Assembly (NCBI RefSeq): GCF_041154745.1
Contig: NZ_AP031573.1
Span: forward strand, 1,736,001-1,800,000
DNA: 64,000 nucleotides
Reading direction: 5' to 3'
Source of the DNA: Flavobacterium sp. CFS9
GTDB lineage: Bacteria; Bacteroidota; Bacteroidia; Flavobacteriales; Flavobacteriaceae
Within the stretch, counting starts at the first letter, position 1. Every line of letters starts with the position of its first letter. A program made the translations under genes and the position numbers. Below, piece after piece: positions 8,659 to 16,700 of the stretch. A model generated the notes under the pieces. The model had not been told where the DNA came from, made no database searches, and worked only from the letters and a program-made list of their open reading frames with translations.

Positions 8659-9360
8659 TTATGCTCGTTGTCTTACCGTTCTCTGCTCGATTCTTTTCTC
8701 AAACTTTTCTCCCTGAAAAATGCGCTGCACCATAATTCCCGGAATGTGTATTTGATTTGGATCTAATGTTCCTACGGGAACTAATTCTTCCACTTCGGCG
8801 ATGGTAATTTTACCCGCACCTGCCATACAAGCATTAAAATTTCTGGCTGTTCCTTTAAAAATCAGGTTTCCTGCTTCATCACCTTTCCAGGCTTTAACAA
8901 TAGCAAACTCAGCTTTGAAAGCCAGTTCCATGATGTGCATCTTTCCATTGAACTCACGTACTTCTTTGCCTTCAGCAACTTCAGTTCCGTAACCTGCAGG
9001 TGTAAAGAATGCAGGAATTCCGGCTTGTGCCGCACGACAACGTTCAGCTAAAGTACCTTGCGGAGTCAATTCGACTTCCAGTTCTCCTGAAAGCATCTGA
9101 CGCTCAAACTCAGCATTTTCTCCCACATAAGAAGAAATCATTTTTTTAATTTGCTTCTTTTGCAAAAGCAATCCCAAACCAAAATCATCTACTCCCGCAT
9201 TATTCGAAATACAGGTTAAATCTGAAATGGAAGTATTTACCAGTGCTGCAATTGTATTTTCAGGAATTCCGCATAAACCGAAACCTCCGAACATTATAGT
9301 CATTCCGCTTTCAATTCCTTCGATAGCTTCCTGAACGTTATTTACTTTTTTTGTAATCAT
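8659..9360 (-). CDS. scoA: 3-oxoacid CoA-transferase, subunit A
   Basis: A 233-residue alpha subunit of the same heterodimeric family I CoA transferase. The N-terminal glycine-rich CoA-binding stretch ([18 protein letters not shown]) and [30 protein letters not shown], read here in two parts, are family hallmarks. First gene of a two-gene minus-strand operon with scoB. The 120 bases upstream are AT-rich and probably hold the promoter, but no clean -33/-7 pair was read. Confidence 0.92.
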   Translation of the reverse strand: MITKKVNNVQEAIEGIESGMTIMFGGFGLCGIPENTIAALVNTSISDLTCISNNAGVDDFGLGLLLQKKQIKKMISSYVGENAEFERQMLSGELEVELTPQGTLAERCRAAQAGIPAFFTPAGYGTEVAEGKEVREFNGKMHIMELAFKAEFAIVKAWKGDEAGNLIFKGTARNFNACMAGAGKITIAEVEELVPVGTLDPNQIHIPGIMVQRIFQGEKFEKRIEQRTVRQRA

Positions 9361-9512
9361 AACAAACTGTCTTTATTACTGTATATTTTTGATAAAAATA
9401 AGATTTTTAGATTGAAATATAACGATTTCGTAAAAAATAAAATGACTGATTTTATTCTTTGAAAACGAGCTGACCGCATGCCTGTTGAGTGGCAGACTAC
9501 CTCATTATAAAA

Positions 9513-9563
9513 AGAAATCCTTTTGTATTCTTTCTGTTTCAGAAGATTACAAAAGGATTTATT
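9513..9563. terminator. Hairpin terminator after pbp1A
   Basis: Long stem AAATCCTTTTGTA / TACAAAAGGATTT with about 20 bases between the arms. It lies 20 bases beyond the PBP stop codon, between genes on the same strand. Confidence 0.7.
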
Positions 9564-9581
9564 ATGCTAGGAGAACTGAAC

Positions 9582-11888
9582 CTACAGTTCGAATTCGTCT
9601 GTATTTTGTTCTGTTTGTGTCGTATCTTTTACCACTGCCGGTCTGCTGTAGCAATCTACTTTTATCGAAAGGTTTGCCGGACGCTCAAACTCCGATTTTG
9701 AAACCTGTAATCCCGGGTCGGCGTAACACAATTTCATGAAGTACCCCCAAATAGGTAATGCTGCTGTAGCTCCTTGTCCGTACGTCAAGCTTTTAAAACG
9801 TGCTGAACGGTCTTCACAACCTACCCAGACACCTGTTACCAGATTTGGTACCATTCCCATAAACCAACCGTCAGACTGGTTTTGAGTGGTTCCTGTTTTA
9901 CCTGCAATCGGGTTTCTGAATACATACGGATATCCTGTCCAGCGATTGTCACCACTTCCTCCTCCTTCTGTACGCAAACGTGCACCTGAACCGGTTTCGG
10001 TAACTCCTTCCAATAATTTAATTACGGCGAAGGCAATATCTTTGTTTAAAACGTCATGAGATTCCGGAATAGGTTCATAGATCACCTCTCCGCTTTTGTT
10101 CTCAATACGGCTTAAAAATTGCGGTTTTACATATACTCCCTGATTGGCAAATGTACTGTATGCAGCTACCATATCTTCAACCGTAATATCTACCGCTCCA
10201 AGCGCAATAGAAGGCTGAGCAGGGATTTCAGTTTTCACCCCTAATTTGTGTGTTAACTCTACTACCGCTTCAGGACCTGTTCGGTCAATTAACTTAGCCG
10301 ATACGGTATTGATCGAATTGGCAAGACCTTGTTTTAACGTTACCATTCCGCGATATCTGTTATCAGAGTTTCTTGGTTCCCAGTCAGCAGTAACATTGTG
10401 ACGCCCTTTGTGAATCATAAAAGGTCCGTCCAGAATAGAGTCGCAAGGAGACATATTCAATTGTTCGATAGCGGTTGCATAAACAAACGGTTTGAACGTA
10501 GATCCTACCTGTCTTGCTCCCTGTCCTACGTGATCGTACTGGAAATATTTATAATTAATTCCACCTACCCATGCTTTAATGTTTCCCGTTTGAGGTTCCA
10601 TCGCCATTAAACCAGATTGCAGGAAGTGTTTGAAATAACGAATAGAATCAAGTGGTGTCATTACAGTATCGCGCTCTCCTTTCCAGGTAAATACGCGCAT
10701 CTTTGTTTTCACTTTAAACGAAGCAATAATGTCTTCGTCGCTTTTGTCCATTTCTTTCATAAGGGCCCAACGCGTCGAATTTTTCATCGCCTGCATCATG
10801 ATACGGTCTGTTTCCGCCTGAGTAATATTTAAGAATGGTGCATTTTTATTGGTTTTCATCTCAATAAAAAATTGCTCCTGCATATTTTTCATATGTTCCG
10901 AAACTGCCTCTTCTGCGTGCAACTGCATTCTTGAATCGATGGTAGTGTAAATTTTCAGACCGTCTTTGTAAATGTCGTATTCAGTACCGTCCGGTTTTTT
11001 ATTTTCAGCTACCCATTTTTTCATGTAATCACGAAGGTACTCTCTAAAATACGTAGCGGTTCCTTCACGGTGGCTTTCTAATTTAAATTTTAAAGCGATT
11101 GGAAGTGCCTGATATTTCTCTTTTTGCGCCTGGGTTATCATCTTGGCTTTTACCATTTGTCCCAGTACAACATCACGACGGTTTTTTACCCCAACAGGGT
11201 TACGCAAAGGGTTATAAAGAGATGAATTGTTAAACATTCCAACTAAAATTGCCGATTCGTCAATTGTTAAGTCTTTAGGGTCTTTGGAAAAATAAGTCTG
11301 AGCTGCCGAACTTACCCCAACAGCATAATTTCCGAAATCATAAACGTTGCAGTACATCGCTAAAATCTCATTTTTGGTATATTGTCTTTCCAAACGAATA
11401 GCAATGATCCATTCTTTTATCTTTTGCACTATTCTAAAAGGCAAAAAACTTGATCCACCACGATGAAATAACTGTTTTGCCAACTGCTGTGTTATGGTAC
11501 TGGCTCCTCCATTTGTCCCCAAAGAAAAAGCAGCACGTAAAGTACCTCTACCATCAATTCCGGAATGTTCGTAAAAACGGGCATCTTCAGTTGCCACCAA
11601 AGCATCTACCAGATTTTTTGGCAAATCTGAATATTTAAGCTGTGACCTGTTGGTTTTGAAATATTTACCGATTACCACTCCGTCAGACGAAATGATTTCG
11701 GTGGCCAAATTAGAGTCCGGATTCTCCAAATCTTCAAAAGAAGGCATTGAACCGAATAACCCCCATGAGGCAAATAAAAAGAAGGCAAGAACTCCTAATA
11801 AACTATAGGCAAAAATTCTCCAGAACTTCTTTTTGTAGTAATTAATATCTTTAACGCTATTGGATTGATTGTTTTTCTTAGCAGCCAT
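9582..11888 (-). CDS. Class A penicillin-binding protein (PBP1A type)
   Basis: A 768-residue bifunctional peptidoglycan synthase. A short cytoplasmic tail is followed by one membrane anchor (about residues 28-50). The GT51 glycosyltransferase domain has EDARFYEHSGID and GGASTITQQLAKQLF. The transpeptidase domain carries the active serine in STFKPF (SxxK), SIN (SxN) and KTGTTQ. It polymerises and crosslinks glycan strands at the periplasmic face. It is the last gene of the ricT-gldH-pbp1A operon, 10 bases after gldH. That order links wall synthesis with the gliding/T9SS apparatus in this lineage. Confidence 0.95.
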   Translation of the reverse strand: MAAKKNNQSNSVKDINYYKKKFWRIFAYSLLGVLAFFLFASWGLFGSMPSFEDLENPDSNLATEIISSDGVVIGKYFKTNRSQLKYSDLPKNLVDALVATEDARFYEHSGIDGRGTLRAAFSLGTNGGASTITQQLAKQLFHRGGSSFLPFRIVQKIKEWIIAIRLERQYTKNEILAMYCNVYDFGNYAVGVSSAAQTYFSKDPKDLTIDESAILVGMFNNSSLYNPLRNPVGVKNRRDVVLGQMVKAKMITQAQKEKYQALPIALKFKLESHREGTATYFREYLRDYMKKWVAENKKPDGTEYDIYKDGLKIYTTIDSRMQLHAEEAVSEHMKNMQEQFFIEMKTNKNAPFLNITQAETDRIMMQAMKNSTRWALMKEMDKSDEDIIASFKVKTKMRVFTWKGERDTVMTPLDSIRYFKHFLQSGLMAMEPQTGNIKAWVGGINYKYFQYDHVGQGARQVGSTFKPFVYATAIEQLNMSPCDSILDGPFMIHKGRHNVTADWEPRNSDNRYRGMVTLKQGLANSINTVSAKLIDRTGPEAVVELTHKLGVKTEIPAQPSIALGAVDITVEDMVAAYSTFANQGVYVKPQFLSRIENKSGEVIYEPIPESHDVLNKDIAFAVIKLLEGVTETGSGARLRTEGGGSGDNRWTGYPYVFRNPIAGKTGTTQNQSDGWFMGMVPNLVTGVWVGCEDRSARFKSLTYGQGATAALPIWGYFMKLCYADPGLQVSKSEFERPANLSIKVDCYSRPAVVKDTTQTEQNTDEFEL

Positions 11889-11898
11889 AACTATTTTT

Positions 11899-12378
11899 CT
11901 AATCTTTTTGTTCTATTCTAAAACCAACGTCTGTAATACCTTCTAAGGCCTGAACTCCCGGAATTTTACCCGATTCTCTGACCGCTTGTTTGATATGTAC
12001 TTTGTATTTTCCTCTAAACTTTACGTTTTCTTTGTAAAACAGCTTACTTTCTTTAATGTCTGTAAAGCCATTCCCCATCAGGCTACCGTCGGGATTTGCC
12101 ATTTGATATTCCAGAGTATCCACTTTGGTAAAACCGCTTGGTGTTTCGATAGCTACAATCAAAAACAAATTATTAAACGGATAATTGTTGTTGTCTCTCA
12201 AATTTACAAACAGGTTGTATCTTTTTGTAGAATCTAAAACCGGCAAATCAAAGGTTACAATACTGTCTTTGTTCCAGGCACTTCCAACAGATTTGTATTC
12301 GTCAAATACTCTTTTTTTATCGCACGAAAAAAGGAGTATTGCTGACAAAAGAAGAATTCCACTACTTTTTATTCTCAT
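11899..12378 (-). CDS. gldH: Gliding motility lipoprotein GldH
   Basis: A 159-residue lipoprotein with a lipobox ending at Cys19 (ILLFSC). The pattern VFDEYKSVG-AWNKDSIVTF, LFVNLRDNNNYPFNNLFLIV and the closing VGFRIE match GldH of gliding flavobacteria, where it is needed for motility. No enzymatic motif is present. The start overlaps the end of ricT by 17 bases, so the two are probably co-translated. The pbp1A gene follows 10 bases later. Confidence 0.9.
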   Translation of the reverse strand: MRIKSSGILLLSAILLFSCDKKRVFDEYKSVGSAWNKDSIVTFDLPVLDSTKRYNLFVNLRDNNNYPFNNLFLIVAIETPSGFTKVDTLEYQMANPDGSLMGNGFTDIKESKLFYKENVKFRGKYKVHIKQAVRESGKIPGVQALEGITDVGFRIEQKD

Positions 12379-13702
12379 TTTTAGTAATAATTATAGGTTT
12401 TCTTGGCTCGGCTGGCTTTTTATCGTTCGAATTTTTGGGCTTATTCGATTGATTCTTCTTGATTTGTGGTTTATTCGATTTATTCGGATTACCACCGGCC
12501 GGCTTGTTTGTATTGTTATTATTATTAGCTTGCTGCGGTTTGTTCGGAGCTGCCACAGCTGCATTCTCAGCATTTGGTTTGCGTTTGCGATTTGGCTTTT
12601 TCTTTCTTTTTGGCTGATCGAAACGGGTTAAACTCTCCTGCCCCATTGCATTGTTAAAGTCTTTTTCAGGTTCTGAAGTTACCTCAATAGCAAAATCTTC
12701 CAGTGAAGAAACTTTGTTCTTTTGTTTGTTTTCGGCAATAATTTCTTTTACCTGATCGATTTTTAAAACATGCCAGTTCGCAAAATTATTGGTATATGCA
12801 AACCACATCAGACCTTTAAAAATATCTTGTTTCTGGCAAATCGCATCTCCTTTTTCGGTTACCAATTTAGTATCGTAATCCGGAAAGTCTTTTAGCGCAT
12901 CCATGTAAGTATCTAGCTCATAGTTCAGACAGCATTTCAGTTTTCCACATTGTCCGGCCAATTTTTGCGGATTTAGTGAAAGCTGTTGGTAACGTGCTGC
13001 CGAAGTATTCACACTTCTAAAATCGGTTAACCAGGTGGAACAGCAAAGTTCACGTCCGCAAGAACCAATTCCTCCCAAACGGGCTGCCTCCTGACGGAAA
13101 CCAACTTGTTTCATTTCGACTCTGGTACTGAATTCTTTGGCAAAATCTTTAATCAAAAGTCTAAAATCGACTCTGTCGTTTGCCGTGTAATAAAACGTCG
13201 CTTTTGATCCGTCTCCCTGAAATTCAATATCCGAAATTTTCATTTCCAGTTTATGCTGAATCGCCAATTCACGTGCACGAACTTTCATGGGTTCTTCACG
13301 ATCACGTGCTACAGACCAGATATCAATATCTTTCTGAGACGCTTTTCTGTAAATTTTAGGAACTTCATTACTTTCAGGATTTACTCCTTTTTTCTTCATT
13401 TGAATTTTTACCAATTCGCCTGTCAAGGTTACAATTCCAATATCATGTCCCGGTGAAGCAACAGTGGCTACAATATCACCTATACTTAACGTTAATTTTT
13501 CTGAATTTCTAAAAAATTCTTTGCGTCCGTTTTTAAAACGAACCTCAACACAATCAAAAATCGCCTCTCCATTAGACGGACTCATGTTTGCGAGCCAGTC
13601 AAAAACCGTCAATTTATTGCAGCTATCGGTGCCGCAAGTCCCATTATTTTTACAACCTTTTGGTGCGCCACCATCTGAGGTTGAACAACTTGTACATGCC
13701 AT
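12362..13702 (-). CDS. ricT: PSP1-domain protein of the RicT/YaaT family
   Basis: A 446-residue protein. The N-terminus is cysteine-rich (CTSC, then CKNNGTCGTDSC). The PSP1 core follows, with the conserved cysteine clusters GSCGRELCCSTWL and GQCGKLKCCLNYE. The last 90 or so residues are a low-complexity Lys/Asn/Pro tail (NNNNNTNKPAGGNPNK type) not seen in the Bacillus protein. In Bacillus, RicT is part of a Y-complex that binds Fe-S clusters and supports RNase Y-dependent mRNA maturation. The role in Bacteroidota is inferred. First gene of the gldH operon. Confidence 0.88.
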   Translation of the reverse strand: MACTSCSTSDGGAPKGCKNNGTCGTDSCNKLTVFDWLANMSPSNGEAIFDCVEVRFKNGRKEFFRNSEKLTLSIGDIVATVASPGHDIGIVTLTGELVKIQMKKKGVNPESNEVPKIYRKASQKDIDIWSVARDREEPMKVRARELAIQHKLEMKISDIEFQGDGSKATFYYTANDRVDFRLLIKDFAKEFSTRVEMKQVGFRQEAARLGGIGSCGRELCCSTWLTDFRSVNTSAARYQQLSLNPQKLAGQCGKLKCCLNYELDTYMDALKDFPDYDTKLVTEKGDAICQKQDIFKGLMWFAYTNNFANWHVLKIDQVKEIIAENKQKNKVSSLEDFAIEVTSEPEKDFNNAMGQESLTRFDQPKRKKKPNRKRKPNAENAAVAAPNKPQQANNNNNTNKPAGGNPNKSNKPQIKKNQSNKPKNSNDKKPAEPRKPIIITKNENKK

Positions 13703-14013
13703 AATTATATATGTAGTGTCGCAAAAACGCGACTTAAGTTCATAAACGTTCGATCGGTAAAGATAGTATTTTTTTTAGTTTGCTTTTTATCGTTTAAAAC
13801 TAAAGGGATGATAAATGAACAAATGTCTCATTTTTAATCAAAAACGCATTTTTTGGCTTCTAAAATCCATCTTTTCTAACTCATTTCGCGTCATTTTTAG
13901 AGGCTTTTCCGTACAATTTTATCCTTTAAATATCAAATCATATATTTTTTCTTATAAAAAATCTTCTAAATATTTTTGCTCTAAATTTATTCAGTTTTAA
14001 TAAAAATAACTTC
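13703..14013. other. Divergent intergenic region without a gene
   Basis: These 311 bases separate ricT (minus) from the lipoprotein gene at 14014 (plus). The sequence is AT-rich and must hold both promoters. A 61-codon ORF at 13815-14000 has composition of untranslated AT-rich DNA and no ribosome site, so it is not called. No hairpin or palindrome stood out. Confidence 0.5.
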
Positions 14014-15339
14014 ATGAAAAAACACCTTTACAATCTGTTAACGATTGTTCTATTATGCCTTCTAATCTTCAGCTGTTCTACCGAAAATGATTACGCCAGT
14101 ATTGAAAAACAGGAATCAGCATTACTTACCCGCTCAAAGGAATGGTTGAACTCAAAACACACTATCAGTGAAAAAGAGGTACTTTGGAATTCCGCAACCC
14201 TCTATCAGCAAAGCACAGAAAACTCTTTTATTGCCATAATTCCGGTAAAATCTTCCAACTCTTATCTTTTAGAAAAAATTATTCTGGACATTAATGATTA
14301 TAATATTACCGGAAAACTATGGAGCTTTGATTTCAAAGATTCACAAGAAATAGAGGATCTGCAAAAAATAGCGACACATAAAATACTGGAATCGTTTACC
14401 GGTGAATTAAGAATTACTAACTTAGAGACCATGGATACGAGAAAAGATAATTATAAGCAAGGGATAGCCAATGGTAATAATCTCTTTTCGAAATCAAGCG
14501 GAGCGGGTGTTTGCAATAACTGCCATGGAGATGAAGGCGCGATCAAACTAAACGAAGTAGTTGTAACTGGTCCTGGCGGTAATCCTTGGCCCAACCCTAT
14601 TACAAATCCTGTAAATCCTCCAATAGTGCCAATCGGCGGAGGCAGCTTTGGAAGTGGTGGAGGCGGTTCATCTTCAAATCCGTTGAACATAACAAACCAA
14701 CTTACCGGAAAAGAAAAGTGTCTGAATGATTTACTGGACCAAAAAGGAGATTCGTTTATACAGGATTTATTAGCTAATTTTAAAGGAAAATCGGAATTTG
14801 ACATTAAAATCGGATCTAAAAATCAAGTATTTGTTACCAAAGACGGGGTTACCAGTGAAGTCAATGGAGCGACTCATCCGCCCAAAAATAATGTCATCGA
14901 AATAGAAATAAGCAGCTCCCGCATAAATGCTCATTCTGCACTTGACGCTGCCAGAACGATTATGCATGAATACATCCATGCCGACATCTTTAGAAAATTA
15001 AACACCACAACAAACGGTGGTATCGAAGCCCTTAATTTCAAAAATACTTATGACGCTTACAGCAATCAACATGGTGCAATGGCTGCTTTATATCTTGAAA
15101 GCATGAAAAATGCATTAAAAGATTTTCATAAAAACATACTTGGCAGTGACTACAATAAATACACAGATTATTATGGAGAACAACCTAGTGATGCTTTTTA
15201 CGAAGCTATGGCCTGGGGAGGTTTAAAAGAAAATAACGTTAAGGCCTGGAACGATCTTTCTCCTGCCAAAAAAGCTGAAATAGAAAATATGGCAAGAAGA
15301 GCCAACATGTTAACCAAACCGGCACCTTGTCCTAACTAA
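14014..15339 (+). CDS. Surface lipoprotein with C-terminal HEYIH metallopeptidase-like domain
   Basis: A 441-residue lipoprotein (lipobox LIFSC, Cys21, followed by STEND, acidic residues as in flavobacterial surface-export signals). The N-terminal part (to about 160) is unrecognised. Then come a CNNCH motif (Cys167-His171), an LNEVVVTG element and a Gly/Ser/Pro linker (about 190-225). The C-terminal domain contains HEYIH at residues 318-322, the HExxH zinc-protease signature. A likely third ligand is in PSDAFYEAMAW. Lipid anchor, flexible linker and enzyme tip resemble bacterial antagonism or surface-processing effectors. The function is not known. The next gene, 21 bases on, is probably its partner. 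Confidence 0.7.
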   Translation: MKKHLYNLLTIVLLCLLIFSCSTENDYASIEKQESALLTRSKEWLNSKHTISEKEVLWNSATLYQQSTENSFIAIIPVKSSNSYLLEKIILDINDYNITGKLWSFDFKDSQEIEDLQKIATHKILESFTGELRITNLETMDTRKDNYKQGIANGNNLFSKSSGAGVCNNCHGDEGAIKLNEVVVTGPGGNPWPNPITNPVNPPIVPIGGGSFGSGGGGSSSNPLNITNQLTGKEKCLNDLLDQKGDSFIQDLLANFKGKSEFDIKIGSKNQVFVTKDGVTSEVNGATHPPKNNVIEIEISSSRINAHSALDAARTIMHEYIHADIFRKLNTTTNGGIEALNFKNTYDAYSNQHGAMAALYLESMKNALKDFHKNILGSDYNKYTDYYGEQPSDAFYEAMAWGGLKENNVKAWNDLSPAKKAEIENMARRANMLTKPAPCPN

Positions 15340-15360
15340 CCGTACAAAACTCTGTTAAAT

Positions 15361-16161
15361 ATGAAAAAATATATTGTATTTGCCCTGATATTCTTCTTTA
15401 GCGTTAGCTATATCAAGGCTCAGATAAGAACAAAGGACACCTTATTCTTCAATATAGATCCCTATTACAGCATATCACCAACAATTACTCCTAACCTTTC
15501 AAACAGAACTTATCCTGAAGCGGTAGAGGCACACAAGGAGCAAATAAAACATACTCAAACAAACGGGTACATCTACTTTATTGGGAATGGTTATTTGACA
15601 AAAAATCTAAAACCCAGAAAAGTGCTGTCTATAAAAGATTACATTGAAAACAGAAAGTTTTATCTTGACGGGAAATACAACAAAATAGTAGACAAATGGA
15701 AACTGAGAGATTCACTAACAAACAAATACAAAATTTACTTTGTTCACGGTGACGAATTTATAGAACCCCGATATTTGGAATACAATTCTTATTATCCTAT
15801 GGGAAAAGGAGAAAATGCTATCGTAAATAAAGTAAAAGATACGCTCTATTTTAAGCTGGATAAAAAATATATCAGGACGTATGCTCAAATTCCGGATCAT
15901 TTTTATCTAAGCGACAGTGGTAACGCCTCTACTTCCGGCACCTTTTTTTTACGAAAAGTCCAAACCTCAAATCCTGTAAAGCCAGAAAAAGTCCTTTCCA
16001 TTGAAAAATTCGTCCATTCCTCCCGATTTTACAATAAAGATAAAACTCAAAAGCTAAATGATTATGAATTGGCAGAATATCTCAGTAATTATATCCTCTT
16101 TCTAGTTCCTGATACAAAGATGGATTATATCCTGGTGGAACCCGGTTTTGTAATTGAGTAA
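15361..16161 (+). CDS. Exported protein with an internal duplication; possible partner of the upstream lipoprotein
   Basis: A 266-residue protein with a signal peptide (MKKYIVFALIFFFSVSYIKAQ). Two halves repeat the same plan: KDTLFFNIDPYY...KPRKVLSIKDYIENRKFY...KYKIYFVHGDEFIEP, then KDTLYFKLDKKY...KPEKVLSIEKFVHSSRFY...NYILFLVPDTKMDYILVEPGF. It is therefore a tandem two-domain periplasmic or surface protein. I do not recognise the family. It sits 21 bases after the HEYIH lipoprotein and shares its transcript. A periplasmic immunity or substrate-binding role is conceivable but unproven. Confidence 0.65.
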   Translation: MKKYIVFALIFFFSVSYIKAQIRTKDTLFFNIDPYYSISPTITPNLSNRTYPEAVEAHKEQIKHTQTNGYIYFIGNGYLTKNLKPRKVLSIKDYIENRKFYLDGKYNKIVDKWKLRDSLTNKYKIYFVHGDEFIEPRYLEYNSYYPMGKGENAIVNKVKDTLYFKLDKKYIRTYAQIPDHFYLSDSGNASTSGTFFLRKVQTSNPVKPEKVLSIEKFVHSSRFYNKDKTQKLNDYELAEYLSNYILFLVPDTKMDYILVEPGFVIE

Positions 16162-16220
16162 TGCTTATTTACCAGCATACAAATAAGCATACATAAAAAA
16201 CTTTTCTCTTCTTATAAACT

Positions 16221-16254
16221 AAGCCCGACAGGTTTTTGAAACCTGTCGGGTTTG
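16221..16254 (+). terminator. Strong hairpin terminator
   Basis: The stem AGCCCGACAGGTTT / AACCTGTCGGGTTT is followed by TTGTTGTTTTT, 60 bases after the stop codon of the duplicated-domain gene. Confidence 0.8.
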
Positions 16255-16294
16255 TTGTTTTTTATTTAATAACAATCCAGATCTTAATCTAGAA

Positions 16295-16550
16295 TCTTAT
16301 ATAATTTATCAGAATAGGTTTTGATTCTCGAGCTAATCGTTGATTACAGGCAAACATTCTCTTAAAGTTTCAACATCTTGAGTACTTGCATTTTTAAAAT
16401 ATCCTACCTCACTCCCGTAGTTATTTCTAAAATTGACTACTATCATATTCGGATTGTCCAAAATGTCATTGAACTCTTCCAACTGTTACTTCAAATTTAC
16501 CAAGTATTCATTGTACACCAAATCTACGATTGAGTCTTAATAATTTTGAA
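16295..16550 (-). pseudogene. Decayed fragment of a trhO-like rhodanese gene
   Basis: Read on the minus strand, 16480 back to 16331 translates as EEFNDILDNPNMIVVNF, then RNNYGSEVGYFKNAS, then TQDVETLRECLPVIND and a stop. Intact TrhO (gene at 18689-20047) reads KEFNEILDDPNTIVVDF, RNHYESEVGHFKNAI, TPDVETFRESLPIINE over residues 137-184. Upstream, the frame continues as LVNLK, a TAA stop, then QLEEFN, where the intact protein has GVHLKAKEFN. A short stretch at 16295-16315 also matches the very end of trhO. The catalytic region between is missing. This is a remnant of a paralogue or a transferred copy. Confidence 0.8.
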
Positions 16551-16700
16551 TAGATTTTCACTAGTCGTTCAATCTTAAAAATGGAGGGATAGTAAAACGT
16601 AACCGTTTGTACTCCAGAATCTGTAAACCTTTTTCGTTTTGTTATAAAGCTTTAGCAATAAGCAAAAAAAGAACATTTTACTCCCTTCCAATTCACTCTT

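Noticed and set aside
9485..9739. 84-residue ORF over the PBP terminator
   Set aside because: Spans a hairpin terminator and the antisense end of the penicillin-binding protein gene.
10398..10832. Plus-strand ORFs opposite the penicillin-binding protein
   Set aside because: Shadows with no motif; the minus-strand gene carries all GT51 and transpeptidase signatures.
13815..14000. 61-residue ORF
   Set aside because: Composition (Phe, Lys, Ser, Ile) matches translated AT-rich intergenic DNA. No ribosome site and no recognisable motif.
14512..14526. CNNCH as proof of a cytochrome c
   Set aside because: No surrounding cytochrome fold or axial methionine context. Kept only as an observation.
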